Origin: Thermoproteota archaeon
GTDB lineage: Archaea > Korarchaeota > Korarchaeia > Korarchaeales > Korarchaeaceae
NCBI GenBank assembly: GCA_027491735.1
Contig: JAOZGP010000038.1
Span: 1-45,985, forward strand
Length of the DNA stretch: 45,985 nt
Reading direction: 5' to 3'
The translations under genes and the position numbers were made by a program. Below the pieces are notes generated by a model. The model was not told the DNA's origin. It searched no databases and saw only the letters and a program-made list of their open reading frames with translations. How positions within the stretch are numbered: the first letter of the stretch is position 1; the number at the start of each line of letters is the position of its first letter. Positions 15,491 to 24,381 of this stretch are shown here, piece by piece.

Positions 15491-17305
15491 ATGAAAGAGG
15501 AGAAAGAGGTTTCACCCATATTCCAGTCTGTCGAGAAGAACCTTCAGATAATAATTGATCCGATAACGAGGATAGAAGGCCACATGGCCCTTCATGTCGT
15601 AATGGATGCTGAGAAGAGAAAGATCAGCGATGCTCACAGCTATGCAACGATGTTCAGGGGGTTCGAGATCATACTGGAGGGAAGGGACCCCCCTGATTCC
15701 ATATTTATAAATCAGAGGATCTGCGGAGTGTGTCCAGTTCCTCATGCCTATGCGGCAGCTCTAGCCAACGACATGGCCCTCAACGCTAGTCCGCCTCCAC
15801 TAGCAACGGTCATCAGGGATCTCACAGACGAGGCCGAGATTTTATACGACCATCCAATACATCTGTTTCAGCTGGCTGGTCCCGACTACAGCCAGGCAGT
15901 GGTCAGCAAGTTCAACTCCAACTGGATAGATGCTGCTAAGGACTACACATGTGAATTCAAAGACGTACACGGATGCGCGACTATAGCTGAGCTCATGGAA
16001 GCCCTGAACCCGCTCTCAGGTAGACTCTATCTGTACACTCTCAAGATGGAGAGACATGCCAGAAAACTGGCCAGTCTGTTAGGAGCTAAGCATCCACACG
16101 TTAACACATTCGTTCCTGGAGGAGTATCAAGAACTTGGAATGCTAACGAAGCCGAAGAAACTCTCAGCATGGTGTTTGCTCTAGCCGGATTCTCCAAGCT
16201 GGTCGTCACAGTGTGGGAGGACATGTGCAGGTTTCTCTACGACATTGGGTATGAGATGGTCGGAGCGAGGCCGGCCAACCTTCTGGCCTATGGAACATTG
16301 GACGATCCCGAGGTCTACGACGGTAAGTACGAGAACATGACTGAGTTTGGGAACAAGAGGCTGTTCCCACCAGGGGTAGTCGATAAGGGAGAGCTCATAA
16401 CCCACGACCTGACTGAGATCCACTTGGGTGTCAGGGAGTTCGTGGATCACAGCTACTACAAGATGTGGAGTCAGGAGTTTACCAAGGATCCGATCGGTAA
16501 CCCACTGGATGCTCATCATCCCTGGAACAAGGAGACAATACCCAATCCTGTGAGCAGAAGCTGGGACGGGAAGTACTCCTGGGGGATGTGCATAAGATGG
16601 TACGACAGGAGCGGTGAGAAGCACGTTGTGGAGGTGGGTCCACTCGCGAGGATATACGTCTCAGCTCTCGCTGGTCTGACCAACTTTGACAGCCCATACT
16701 CAGCCATAAAGACAGGAGGAGGAAGGGTTAGAATATCCCTACCTGTCACAAGAAGCGAGCTGCTTCCCTCTCAGCTGTGGGATCCGATGGAGTTTGAGTG
16801 GAGGGTTCCCTCCTTCTCAATAGGAGGGATTGCGCACGTGAACACTATAGAGAGGCTGAGAGCCAGGGCTTACAACCACGCCTATTATGCTGCATGTGCT
16901 CTTCTAAATGCACTCCAGATGATAACCTACATGGGCAAGGGAAAGACAGAGGTCTGGACCAAGTTCGAGAGGCCTGGGTTCTCTATGGGGGTTGGTCTCA
17001 ACGAGGCAGCCAGGGGTGCTCTCGGACACTGGATTGTGGTGAAAAACGGGAGGATACACAGATACCAGGTGATAACACCCACGGCCTGGAATATATCCCC
17101 TCTGGATCCGGATGGGGAGCACGGACCAGTTGAGCAGGCTGAGATAGATAGCCCGGTTACTGAGAGCAACGATCCAAGCAACTGGGTTGGGGTGGACGCC
17201 ATGAGAGTTGTCAGAAGCTACGATCCCTGTCTCGCCTGCACGGTTCACATGTACTCAGGAGGAAGGCTCATCAAAAAGCAGAGATTCTCCCCTATTTCCG
17301 GCTGA
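15491..17305 (+). CDS. [NiFe]-hydrogenase large (catalytic) subunit
   Basis: This subunit holds the Ni-Fe site that splits H2. The N-terminal motif RICGVCPVPH (Cys78, Cys81) and the C-terminal DPCLACTVH (Cys580, Cys583) supply the four cysteine ligands. The 18 residues after His586 form the tail removed by the maturation protease, which is encoded at 12864-13343. The protein has no signal of its own and would be exported with the Tat-tagged small subunit. The ATG at 15491 follows GAGGTGAGTGATC just behind the small-subunit stop; a GTG at 15485 is less likely. With 604 residues it is of normal size for the membrane-bound group 1 enzymes. Confidence 0.93.
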   Translation: MKEEKEVSPIFQSVEKNLQIIIDPITRIEGHMALHVVMDAEKRKISDAHSYATMFRGFEIILEGRDPPDSIFINQRICGVCPVPHAYAAALANDMALNASPPPLATVIRDLTDEAEILYDHPIHLFQLAGPDYSQAVVSKFNSNWIDAAKDYTCEFKDVHGCATIAELMEALNPLSGRLYLYTLKMERHARKLASLLGAKHPHVNTFVPGGVSRTWNANEAEETLSMVFALAGFSKLVVTVWEDMCRFLYDIGYEMVGARPANLLAYGTLDDPEVYDGKYENMTEFGNKRLFPPGVVDKGELITHDLTEIHLGVREFVDHSYYKMWSQEFTKDPIGNPLDAHHPWNKETIPNPVSRSWDGKYSWGMCIRWYDRSGEKHVVEVGPLARIYVSALAGLTNFDSPYSAIKTGGGRVRISLPVTRSELLPSQLWDPMEFEWRVPSFSIGGIAHVNTIERLRARAYNHAYYAACALLNALQMITYMGKGKTEVWTKFERPGFSMGVGLNEAARGALGHWIVVKNGRIHRYQVITPTAWNISPLDPDGEHGPVEQAEIDSPVTESNDPSNWVGVDAMRVVRSYDPCLACTVHMYSGGRLIKKQRFSPISG

Positions 17306-17317
17306 GGAGGTGAGTTC

Positions 17318-18196
17318 TTGACAAAACTCACAAGAAGAGATTTTCTGAAAACAATCGCTGCTTCCGGACTCGCCGCTGCTGTAGGAGCTATTGGAAGTGG
17401 AGTATCCGAAGCTGAGGCTCAGGAGGAGAGATACAGCTTCCTTTACAACTCTGAGGCATGTATAGGATGTAATGCTTGTACCGTAGCATGCAAGACACGA
17501 AGAGGGTTTCCGATAAGCGGACAAATGCCTGACAAACTCTCGGGAACCACGTGGCTCTATGTGACCAGGGCGGAGGAGGGCAAAGGACCCTACATAAGGC
17601 ACTCCTGCATGCACTGTGGAGATCCGATGTGCATGACAGTCTGTCCTGCTGGGGCCATAAAGAAGTGGAATGGACTTGTGTACATAGATCCATCCTTGTG
17701 CATAGGATGCAGATACTGCGTGGAGGCATGTCTGTTTCACATCCCACACTTCAACGCTGAGTGGGGGATCGGAGAGTGGGCCCCGCCAAATGTGAGTAGG
17801 AAGTGTGATGGATGCTATGCATTCGTTCAGAAAGGGAAGCTGCCCGCCTGTGTGGAGGTGTGCCCAACTCACGCTATAAGGTTTGGAAAGAGGCGTGAAA
17901 TAGTGGCGTTAGCGAAGAAGATAGTTGCTCAGAATCCGAATCTATGGATCTACGGGTTGGAGGAACTCGGAGGGCTCGGCGTTCTTTACATCTTCAGAAA
18001 AGAATTTGATCCCGTCAGGGATGGAGTATTCCCGAAGATACCGGAGGCCTATCCACAGAAGGTGATCACAGGTCCTCTCGCCATATTCTTAGCAGGATTT
18101 GGTGGTTTATTGACGGCCGGATACTTTGATCTCAAGTACAGAGCAGAGGAGGAAGAAGCAGAGAGTCAGAAGAAGGAAGGAGCGGAAGGGGGCTGA
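17318..18196 (+). CDS. HybA-like ferredoxin subunit with Tat signal and C-terminal anchor
   Basis: This four-cluster ferredoxin passes electrons from the hydrogenase to the membrane subunit. It opens with a twin-arginine signal (TRRDFLK, residues 5-11) and a hydrophobic stretch ending near residue 35. The cluster cysteines fall in the usual DMSO-reductase-family order: 48/51/54/58, 97/100/105/109, 128/131/134/138 and 163/166/178/182. A C-terminal membrane segment (about 246-266) precedes a charged tail. The TTG start at 17318 follows GAGGTGA with four bases between, and the gene begins 12 bases after the large-subunit stop. All three peripheral subunits would sit on the outer face. Confidence 0.92.
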   Translation: MTKLTRRDFLKTIAASGLAAAVGAIGSGVSEAEAQEERYSFLYNSEACIGCNACTVACKTRRGFPISGQMPDKLSGTTWLYVTRAEEGKGPYIRHSCMHCGDPMCMTVCPAGAIKKWNGLVYIDPSLCIGCRYCVEACLFHIPHFNAEWGIGEWAPPNVSRKCDGCYAFVQKGKLPACVEVCPTHAIRFGKRREIVALAKKIVAQNPNLWIYGLEELGGLGVLYIFRKEFDPVRDGVFPKIPEAYPQKVITGPLAIFLAGFGGLLTAGYFDLKYRAEEEEAESQKKEGAEGG

Positions 18197-18201
18197 TCCT
18201 C

Positions 18202-19065
18202 ATGATGATCACCTGGGGAATCTACATAGCCTTGTATCTATTCCTTGGTGGAGTGGCTGCTGGCTGTTTTGCATCAGCGGCCCTGCTAGACCTTTACGGA
18301 GGAGAGAAGTACAGAGAGCCCATCAAGTGGGGAGCCTACTGGTCCTGGGTTCTAATGGTCATCGGCATCGCTTTGCTCGTCGTAGACCTCGGCAGGCCGG
18401 AGAGAGCCTCCAACCCCATACTTCATCCGAACCTGTTGTCTCCGATGGGAGGAGGTACTCTCATCATAAACATCTTCATGATACTGGCTCTGATCTATTG
18501 GCTGATATACACGAGGATCCCGAGAATCATCTTGAGAAGGGACCTCATCGTGCTCAGACTCCCAGTGATATATCTGGGATGCATATTCGCCTTCATGACA
18601 GGCGCTTACACAGGGATCCTCCTCTCCTACGGAAGCCCACCTCTGTGGGCCACATCTTCGCTGGGAATACTGTTCTTAGCGTCTGCACTGGCGACAGGCT
18701 ACGCCTTCTTCATCCTTGTGTGGGCTATAGTTGATAAGAAGACTTTTGAGGAGCTACATCCATCCCTAGGAAAGATCGAGGCCGTCTTGGGGGTTTTGGA
18801 GCTTATCGCCTTGCTACAGTACACATCCGTGATACCGATGAAGTACAAGGTGGCCCTTCTGGGGATGAGCAATCTATATAGCGCTGTATTCATGTCGGTG
18901 TTCGTCCTGCTTGGTATACTCATAGGGGAGATAGGCCTTCCTCTGTTCATGGCCAAGCCTAGGAAGGGACTCCTCGCTCTGCTATGCCTATCAGCGGCCC
19001 TAGTCCTTATAGGGGGGTTCGTCCTCAGGTATGTGGTGATCTACCTGGGGCAGATAACTGCTTAG
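18202..19065 (+). CDS. NrfD/HybB-like quinone-reactive membrane subunit
   Basis: This is an integral membrane protein of the NrfD/PsrC/HybB family, which exchanges electrons between a periplasmic-type ferredoxin subunit and the quinone pool without haem. About eight hydrophobic segments are visible. The N-terminal LFLGGVAAGCFASAALLDL and the later LLVVDLGRPER are family landmarks. At 287 residues it is on the short side of the family. The ATG at 18202 is five bases behind a ribosome site that includes the preceding stop. It closes the hydrogenase operon, so H2 oxidation outside would feed quinone reduction here. Confidence 0.9.
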   Translation: MMITWGIYIALYLFLGGVAAGCFASAALLDLYGGEKYREPIKWGAYWSWVLMVIGIALLVVDLGRPERASNPILHPNLLSPMGGGTLIINIFMILALIYWLIYTRIPRIILRRDLIVLRLPVIYLGCIFAFMTGAYTGILLSYGSPPLWATSSLGILFLASALATGYAFFILVWAIVDKKTFEELHPSLGKIEAVLGVLELIALLQYTSVIPMKYKVALLGMSNLYSAVFMSVFVLLGILIGEIGLPLFMAKPRKGLLALLCLSAALVLIGGFVLRYVVIYLGQITA

Positions 19066-19120
19066 GCAGTGACCACAGCTCCTCCTCTTTTTATTCTTTC
19101 TAAGCTTCTTCTGATGGGTG

Positions 19121-19558
19121 ATGTCTCTGCACGAATGGGCAGTAGCTGATGCCATAGTCTCCTCGCTGGTCAACTTCTGCTCCTCGAGAGGAGCTAGCAG
19201 GATATTGAAGGTTGAGATCGTTTACGGGGAGGCCATGGAGTACAACCTCGAAGTTCTCAGGGATGCTGTTGAGTATCTTTCCAAGGGAACTCCACTGGAG
19301 GGAGCTGAGATAGTCTTCAAGGAGGAGAAGAGCATATTCAGGTGTAACGCCTGTGGAGCTAAATGGGACATAGCTGAGGCTGAGAGACTGATAAACAGAG
19401 CCCTCAAAGTGGAGGAAGAAGGTGAAGGATTTGAGAGTCCGCTTCACTTCATACCGGAGCTGGCGTCCTCCCTGATGAGGTGTCCAAAGTGCGGAAGTCC
19501 TGATGTCGAGATGGTAGAGGGAGACTCCGTCAGAGTTTCTAAGGTGGTGATGGGCTAA
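19121..19558 (+). CDS. HypA nickel-insertion protein
   Basis: HypA delivers nickel to the hydrogenase large subunit together with an ATPase partner. The zinc-binding site is formed by CNAC and CPKC, separated by a long insertion like that known from Thermococcus HypA. The nickel site of HypA needs a histidine at position 2. Here the ATG at 19121 gives MSLHEW, placing that His at position 4, while a CTG at 19127 would give the canonical M-H-E-W start. The stop codon overlaps the ATG of the next gene (TAATG), so HypA and the Mrp-type ATPase are translationally coupled. Confidence 0.9.
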   Translation: MSLHEWAVADAIVSSLVNFCSSRGASRILKVEIVYGEAMEYNLEVLRDAVEYLSKGTPLEGAEIVFKEEKSIFRCNACGAKWDIAEAERLINRALKVEEEGEGFESPLHFIPELASSLMRCPKCGSPDVEMVEGDSVRVSKVVMG

Positions 19559-20319
19559 TGTCCGAGGATCTCAAGCAGTTCTCCATACTGAGATCGGAGG
19601 CCCTGAAAAGAATAGATAGCTCGAAGGTGTTCTTGGTCGGCTCGGGAAAAGGTGGAGTCGGGAAAAGCATCGTCTCAAGCCTAGTAGCTCTGGAATTAGC
19701 CTCTAGAGGAACGAAGGTCGGCCTTCTTGATGCTGACGTACATGGCTCAAGTGTTCCAACTATACTAGGTGTGAATAAGGTCATCAGTGTTGGAAGGATG
19801 GGATTTCACCCGATCGAGTTCGAGAGCGTAAAGATCATGTCCTTGGGGCTGATCACCGAGGATGAGGTAGTCCCCCTGAGGGGGGAGAGGAAATCCGGGG
19901 TCATAGCTTGGCTGCTCTCCATGACGAACTGGGGAGATCTGGACTATCTAGTTGTCGATCTCCCACCAGGAACAGGAGATGAGGTTCTGTCTACACTAAG
20001 GCTCACTGATGGCCTGGTGAGGAGGAGCTTGGCCGTTAGCACTCCATCAGCCGTGGCTATCAGGGTGGCAAGAAAGTATGTTTCCCTCATGAGGGAGGAG
20101 AAGGTTGACGTTATTGGCGTGATAAATATGGCCTACAGCCTCGATGGAACTTCGTCACTGTTCGGAGAGGCGGAAGATCTTGGGGTGAGCAAGGTGTTCA
20201 GGCTTCCCATAGATCCCGGAGTGGAGGAGTTCATCAGGGGAGTCAGAAGCTGGAGAGATCTATCGAGTGATATGTTGAAAGGCGTGAGGGAGATCGTTGA
20301 CGAGCTAATTTCCATATGA
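19558..20319 (+). CDS. Mrp/MinD-type P-loop ATPase, probable HypB-type nickel maturation partner
   Basis: This 253-residue ATPase has the deviant Walker A GSGKGGVGKS (residues 29-38), the LLDADVHGSSVP segment and VVDLPPGTGDE. That is the Mrp/MinD class, not the histidine-rich GTPase HypB of bacteria. In Thermococcus kodakarensis a Mrp/MinD-type ATPase next to HypA takes the place of HypB, and the overlapping hypA-ATPase arrangement here is the same. I therefore infer a role in nickel insertion instead of general Fe-S scaffold work, although the CxxC of Fe-S carrier Mrp proteins is not seen, which also favours this. No canonical hypB was found in the window. Confidence 0.82.
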   Translation: MSEDLKQFSILRSEALKRIDSSKVFLVGSGKGGVGKSIVSSLVALELASRGTKVGLLDADVHGSSVPTILGVNKVISVGRMGFHPIEFESVKIMSLGLITEDEVVPLRGERKSGVIAWLLSMTNWGDLDYLVVDLPPGTGDEVLSTLRLTDGLVRRSLAVSTPSAVAIRVARKYVSLMREEKVDVIGVINMAYSLDGTSSLFGEAEDLGVSKVFRLPIDPGVEEFIRGVRSWRDLSSDMLKGVREIVDELISI

Positions 20320-20335
20320 GTGAGAGGGATTTCTC

Positions 20336-22600
20336 TTGAAGGCCTGGCTGATCAGGGTCGTGGGCGTAGTGCAGGGAGTTGGCTTCAGACCCTTCATCCA
20401 CAGGATAGCCACGAGATCAGGTCTCAGAGGATATGTGAGGAACCTCGGAGGTAGTGAGGTTGAGATCCTTATTGAGGGATCTGAGCAAGAGTTTGAGGTT
20501 TTTAAAAAGCTTCTCCTCACCGAGAAGCCTCCTCCAGCTAAGATAGAGGAGATTCGAGTGGATGAGGTGAAGCCATCCGGATTCACCGGGTTCAAGATAC
20601 TGAAGAGCGGAACCGAGAGAAAAAAGTATTCGATGATCCCTCCTGACTTCGCGATATGCAAGGACTGCCTGCAAGAGATCCTCGATCCAGAGGACAGAAG
20701 GTTCGGTTACGTGTTGAACAGCTGTGCTTTGTGTGGACCTAGATTCAGCATGATGTACACTGTTCCTTACGATAGGGAAAACACTGCTATGAAGGATTTT
20801 CCGATGTGTGATGAGTGCAGAAGTGAGTATGAGGATCCTGAAAACATGAGAAGATTTCACGCTCAGGGAATCTGCTGTCGGAAGTGTGGCCCGAGAATCT
20901 GGTTGGAGACTTGTGATGGGGAGATCGTCGAGGAGGTGGACCCCATAAGAGAGGCGGCGAGGATCCTAGACGAGGGAGGGATCGTGGGCGTTAAGGGGGT
21001 CGGAGGGTATCATATAGCTGCCTCGGCCACGGATGACGAGGTTGTCATGGAGCTCAGGAGAAGAAAGGAGAGGCCACAGAAACCATTCGCCCTCATGGCC
21101 CTTGATATAAAGGTCGTCAGAAGGCATGCTTACACATGTGATCTCCTGGAAAGAGCTCTGAGCAGTCCTGAGAGACCTATAGTTCTCTTTCCCAGGCGAG
21201 AGGACAGTCTCATCTCTGACCTCGTTGCACCCGGTCTCGATCTAGTGGGAATCATGCTCCCCTACACAGGGATCCACTACCTCCTCCTGTCCAATGTCAG
21301 AGACGAGATACTGATAATGACTAGCGGGAACAGAAAGAATCTTCCCATGTGCAAGGATCCGGAGATTGCTAGGAGAGAGATAGGTGGGTTCGTTGACTAC
21401 TTTCTTCAACATAACAGGAGGATAGTTAACAGGGTGGACGACAGCGTGATCAGGCCCACAGCAGGAAGGATTACAATGATAAGGAGGTCCAGAGGATATG
21501 CACCGACCTGGATAAGAATAAAAGGGGAGTTTGAGAGGCCTGTTGTAGCTTTTGGAGCTGAGCTGCAGAACACTGGAGCTGTGGCCTTTGATGATAAGAT
21601 CATACTGACGCAGTATGTAGGCGATACTGACGTCTACGAGAATCTGATCGACCTGGACTCGTTCTTGAGGTTCTTTGTGAACTGCTACGGAATCGACGTC
21701 TCCAAGGCCGTTCTTGTGGCTGACATGCATCCAGGTTACCTCTCGAGGAAGCTCGCTGAGATGTGGGCTGAGAGATCCGAAGCTGAGGTCGTGCTGGTCC
21801 AGCACCACCACGCTCATGTGCTCAGCGTGGCTGCTGAGAGGGGGATCAGAGAGAAAACAATAGGAATAGCTGTCGATGGGCTTGGTTACGGGACGGATGG
21901 AACCCTGTGGGGAGGTGAGGTTCTAGAGTTCGATCTGGAGGGCTTTAGGAGAATAGCTCATCTCAGACCACAACCGATGCCAGGAGGGGATAGGGCAACC
22001 AGGTATCCTGTGAGGATGCTCGTGGGAATTCTCTCCACTTTCATGGAGGAAGATGAGATCCTGGAGGTCCTCACAACTAGAGATCTTATCAAGGGTTTAC
22101 CTGGAGGATTGAGGGAGTTGGAGATCTGTTTGAGCCAGATCCCAGACTCTCCTAGGATATCCAGCATGGGCAGAGTCCTGGACGCCATCTCAGCGTTGTT
22201 GGGGATCTGTATGGAGAGGACCTATGAAGGAGAGCCTGCCATGAAGCTTGAGGCAGTGGCCTCCAAGGGAAGAAGAATTTTGGGTGGATTCGAGTTGGGG
22301 TGCGGGCCTGTGATAGATACCTCGAAGCTGTTTGAGAAAATTTTGGAGGTGGAGGAGAGACCTGAGAACATAGCTTACACATGCATCTATGAACTCGGAA
22401 GAGCTCTTGCCAGGGCCTCCTCTAAATCGCAGGGTAAAGAGGTTTTAATGTCGGGTGGAGCAGCTGTGAACTCCTTACTTACCTTAGCTGTTGAGGAGGA
22501 GCTTAGATCTAAGGATATAAGGCTCTTCGTGAACGAGAGGGTTCCTCCAGGAGATGGAGGGATCTCTCTGGGACAGGTCTACAGGTGTTCGATCGATTAA
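20336..22600 (+). CDS. HypF carbamoyltransferase
   Basis: HypF makes the cyanide ligands of the Ni-Fe site by transferring a carbamoyl group, activated as carbamoyl-adenylate, to HypE. All domains are present in order: an acylphosphatase-like domain (about 1-90, VVQGVGFRPF), two zinc fingers (about 109-180, CKDCLQEI and CALCGPRF with later C..C pairs), a YrdC-like adenylation domain (about 195-375) and a Kae1-like C-terminal domain with the metal motif HHHAH. The length of 754 residues is typical. The TTG start at 20336 lies 16 bases behind the Mrp-type ATPase stop, so the two genes are probably one transcript. Confidence 0.94.
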   Translation: MKAWLIRVVGVVQGVGFRPFIHRIATRSGLRGYVRNLGGSEVEILIEGSEQEFEVFKKLLLTEKPPPAKIEEIRVDEVKPSGFTGFKILKSGTERKKYSMIPPDFAICKDCLQEILDPEDRRFGYVLNSCALCGPRFSMMYTVPYDRENTAMKDFPMCDECRSEYEDPENMRRFHAQGICCRKCGPRIWLETCDGEIVEEVDPIREAARILDEGGIVGVKGVGGYHIAASATDDEVVMELRRRKERPQKPFALMALDIKVVRRHAYTCDLLERALSSPERPIVLFPRREDSLISDLVAPGLDLVGIMLPYTGIHYLLLSNVRDEILIMTSGNRKNLPMCKDPEIARREIGGFVDYFLQHNRRIVNRVDDSVIRPTAGRITMIRRSRGYAPTWIRIKGEFERPVVAFGAELQNTGAVAFDDKIILTQYVGDTDVYENLIDLDSFLRFFVNCYGIDVSKAVLVADMHPGYLSRKLAEMWAERSEAEVVLVQHHHAHVLSVAAERGIREKTIGIAVDGLGYGTDGTLWGGEVLEFDLEGFRRIAHLRPQPMPGGDRATRYPVRMLVGILSTFMEEDEILEVLTTRDLIKGLPGGLRELEICLSQIPDSPRISSMGRVLDAISALLGICMERTYEGEPAMKLEAVASKGRRILGGFELGCGPVIDTSKLFEKILEVEERPENIAYTCIYELGRALARASSKSQGKEVLMSGGAAVNSLLTLAVEEELRSKDIRLFVNERVPPGDGGISLGQVYRCSID

Positions 22601-22933
22601 CACTCCTCCCTCGGCTAAGGACGTGTGGCCTAGTGAAAAGCGCAATATCTCAGCGTATGAAGAAGCGCACGGCTACATGGCAGGAGATGTTATGTAAGAG
22701 CGAGTTTACGGATCAGGGTACCAACCTGTGGAGGATTGCAAAGAGGTAGCAGTCCACTCCATCCTGTTCCTGAGAACATCAATGCAGGATGAGATATTCC
22801 TTCTCAGTAGCCTTCACTTAAAGAGAAGACAGCAGGAGCAATAGACTCCAAAACTTTACTAGAAGCTCTTTAATCCTAAAAAGCTTGCCTTTAATGAAGT
22901 TCTTCTAAGGTAAGGAATACAGCTTAGCGTTGT
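22601..22933. other. intergenic region between convergent hypF and hypD
   Basis: I see no supported gene in this convergent region. There are only short T-rich patches near both gene ends. No repeat or structured RNA stands out. Confidence 0.4.
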
Positions 22934-24046
22934 TTAGATCCCAAGCTCCTTGGTAAGCTTCTGAGCCAACCCTCCTGATCCATGCCTAGCCCAGACGTTA
23001 CAGGTCCCCTCGGACGACACCATGCATGGGCCGTAAGGTCGAGAGGGGGTGCACCTCCTCATGAAGAGCGGGCAGTCGGTTGGTCTGGCCATACCCAATG
23101 TCACCTCTGCGCACTTGCATCCCGGAGGGAGATCTCTGCTGGTAGAGCTTGGCTCCTCTATGCCGTACACCCTCAGTGCATCACTGGACGAGAACTCCTC
23201 TCTTAACCTCAGTCCGCTCCTTGGAATTGTTCCTATTCCTCTCCAAGGTGAGTCCACGACTTCAAAGGTCCTCCTTATAGCGAGTTGAGCCCTTTCATTA
23301 CCGTTCCATGTGACTACCCTTCTGTACTCGTTGTAGAGCCGTGGTTTGTCGCTCTTTATTTGTCTCAAGATCTCCAGTATGGAGAGCATTACATCAAGAG
23401 GCTCAAATCCTGAGATCACCGTGGGAATGCCGTACTCGTCAACGACAAAGCGCCAAGCCTTGGCCCCCGTTATAGTGGAGACATGTCCAGGGGCTATGAC
23501 TCCTCTTATGGGAGAGCCCGGATGCTCGTCCAGCACGTACCTCATCACGGGGGGAGTCAGCCGATGTGCCACTATGAAGAGGATTCCCTTCCCAACGGAG
23601 TCAGCTGTTGCTGGAGCCGTGGTCTCAAAACCAGGAGCTAAGAATATAGATCTCTCATTGGCCTGATTCAGGGCGTCCTGTATGCTGTAAACTATCCTCA
23701 CATCTGCTCCAGTGGATTTAGCCTCTTCTAGACTGTTAGGGAGACCTTTAGAGGTCCAGCTGGGTAATCTATACATATCCCCATACGTGAAGATCCTGAA
23801 CCCCTCCATTGCGAACTTCACAGCGATCTCGACATAGAACCCAGGGGTTATGCAGACTGGACATCCAGGTCCTGCCACGAGCTCCACGTTCTCTGGCAGT
23901 AGACTCCTGAGTCCGAAGTGCGTTATCGTCCACTCGTGAGTTCCACAGAAGTTCATTATCTTTACATCATCTAAGCCCCTTGCCTCCCTCTTTATGACCT
24001 CAGCAATTCTAAGGATGAGTTCTCTTGATCTGAACTGAGGGAGCAT
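22934..24046 (-). CDS. HypD, Fe(CN)2CO assembly scaffold
   Basis: HypD works with HypC as the scaffold on which the Fe(CN)2CO group is built. The conserved cysteines are in NFCGTHEWT (Cys34) and GPGCPVC (Cys62, Cys65), the redox/iron-binding core. The C-terminal cysteine-rich part (PPGCKCAEV, RPTDCPLF, CMVSSEGTC) holds the [4Fe-4S] cluster. The length of 370 residues is normal. The gene is divergent from hypC-hypE. Its ATG at 24046 follows a TATA box (24071-24080, minus) at about 29 bases, indicating a leaderless message. Confidence 0.94.
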   Translation of the reverse strand: MLPQFRSRELILRIAEVIKREARGLDDVKIMNFCGTHEWTITHFGLRSLLPENVELVAGPGCPVCITPGFYVEIAVKFAMEGFRIFTYGDMYRLPSWTSKGLPNSLEEAKSTGADVRIVYSIQDALNQANERSIFLAPGFETTAPATADSVGKGILFIVAHRLTPPVMRYVLDEHPGSPIRGVIAPGHVSTITGAKAWRFVVDEYGIPTVISGFEPLDVMLSILEILRQIKSDKPRLYNEYRRVVTWNGNERAQLAIRRTFEVVDSPWRGIGTIPRSGLRLREEFSSSDALRVYGIEEPSSTSRDLPPGCKCAEVTLGMARPTDCPLFMRRCTPSRPYGPCMVSSEGTCNVWARHGSGGLAQKLTKELGI

Positions 24047-24070
24047 CCGAAAAAGCTGAGAAGAAGGATC

Positions 24071-24080
24071 CTATAAACTT
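24071..24080 (-). promoter_or_regulatory. TATA box of hypD
   Basis: AAGTTTATAG on the minus strand, centred about 29 bases before the hypD ATG; no ribosome site is seen before that ATG. Confidence 0.55.
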
Positions 24081-24113
24081 ACTCATCTGAGGAGCTCCAT
24101 CAGATCGAGGAAA

Positions 24114-24125
24114 GTTTAAGATATA
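24114..24125 (+). promoter_or_regulatory. TATA box of hypC-hypE
   Basis: GTTTAAGATATA is centred about 25 bases before the hypC ATG at 24145, again fitting a leaderless start. The two hyp promoters stand back to back in about 100 bases. Confidence 0.55.
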
Positions 24126-24144
24126 CCCCTTGCCGGATCCATCG

Positions 24145-24369
24145 ATGTGTTTAGGAATACCTGGAAAGGTTGTGAAGGTCGACGGGGAAAAAGTTCTCGT
24201 GGACTTCGGAGGGATTAGGAGAAGGGTCATCTCACCCTTCGAGGAGGTATCTCCAGGGGATTATGTGATAGTTCATGTTGGGATGGTCATCTCCAAAATG
24301 AACGAGAGAGAGGCTCTGGAGACACTAAACCTCCTTAAGGAGGTTGAGGATCTCATCTATAGGTCGTGA
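24145..24369 (+). CDS. HypC chaperone
   Basis: HypC binds HypD and then the large-subunit precursor and needs its cysteine directly after the initiator methionine. The ATG at 24145 gives exactly MCLGIPGKVV, so it is preferred over a TTG at 24130. The protein is 74 residues long, with the usual small beta-barrel followed by a helix (EALETLNLLKEVED). It ends 12 bases before hypE and is divergent from hypD, keeping the HypC-D-E assembly set together. Confidence 0.93.
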   Translation: MCLGIPGKVVKVDGEKVLVDFGGIRRRVISPFEEVSPGDYVIVHVGMVISKMNEREALETLNLLKEVEDLIYRS

Positions 24370-24381
24370 GAGGATTTAAGA

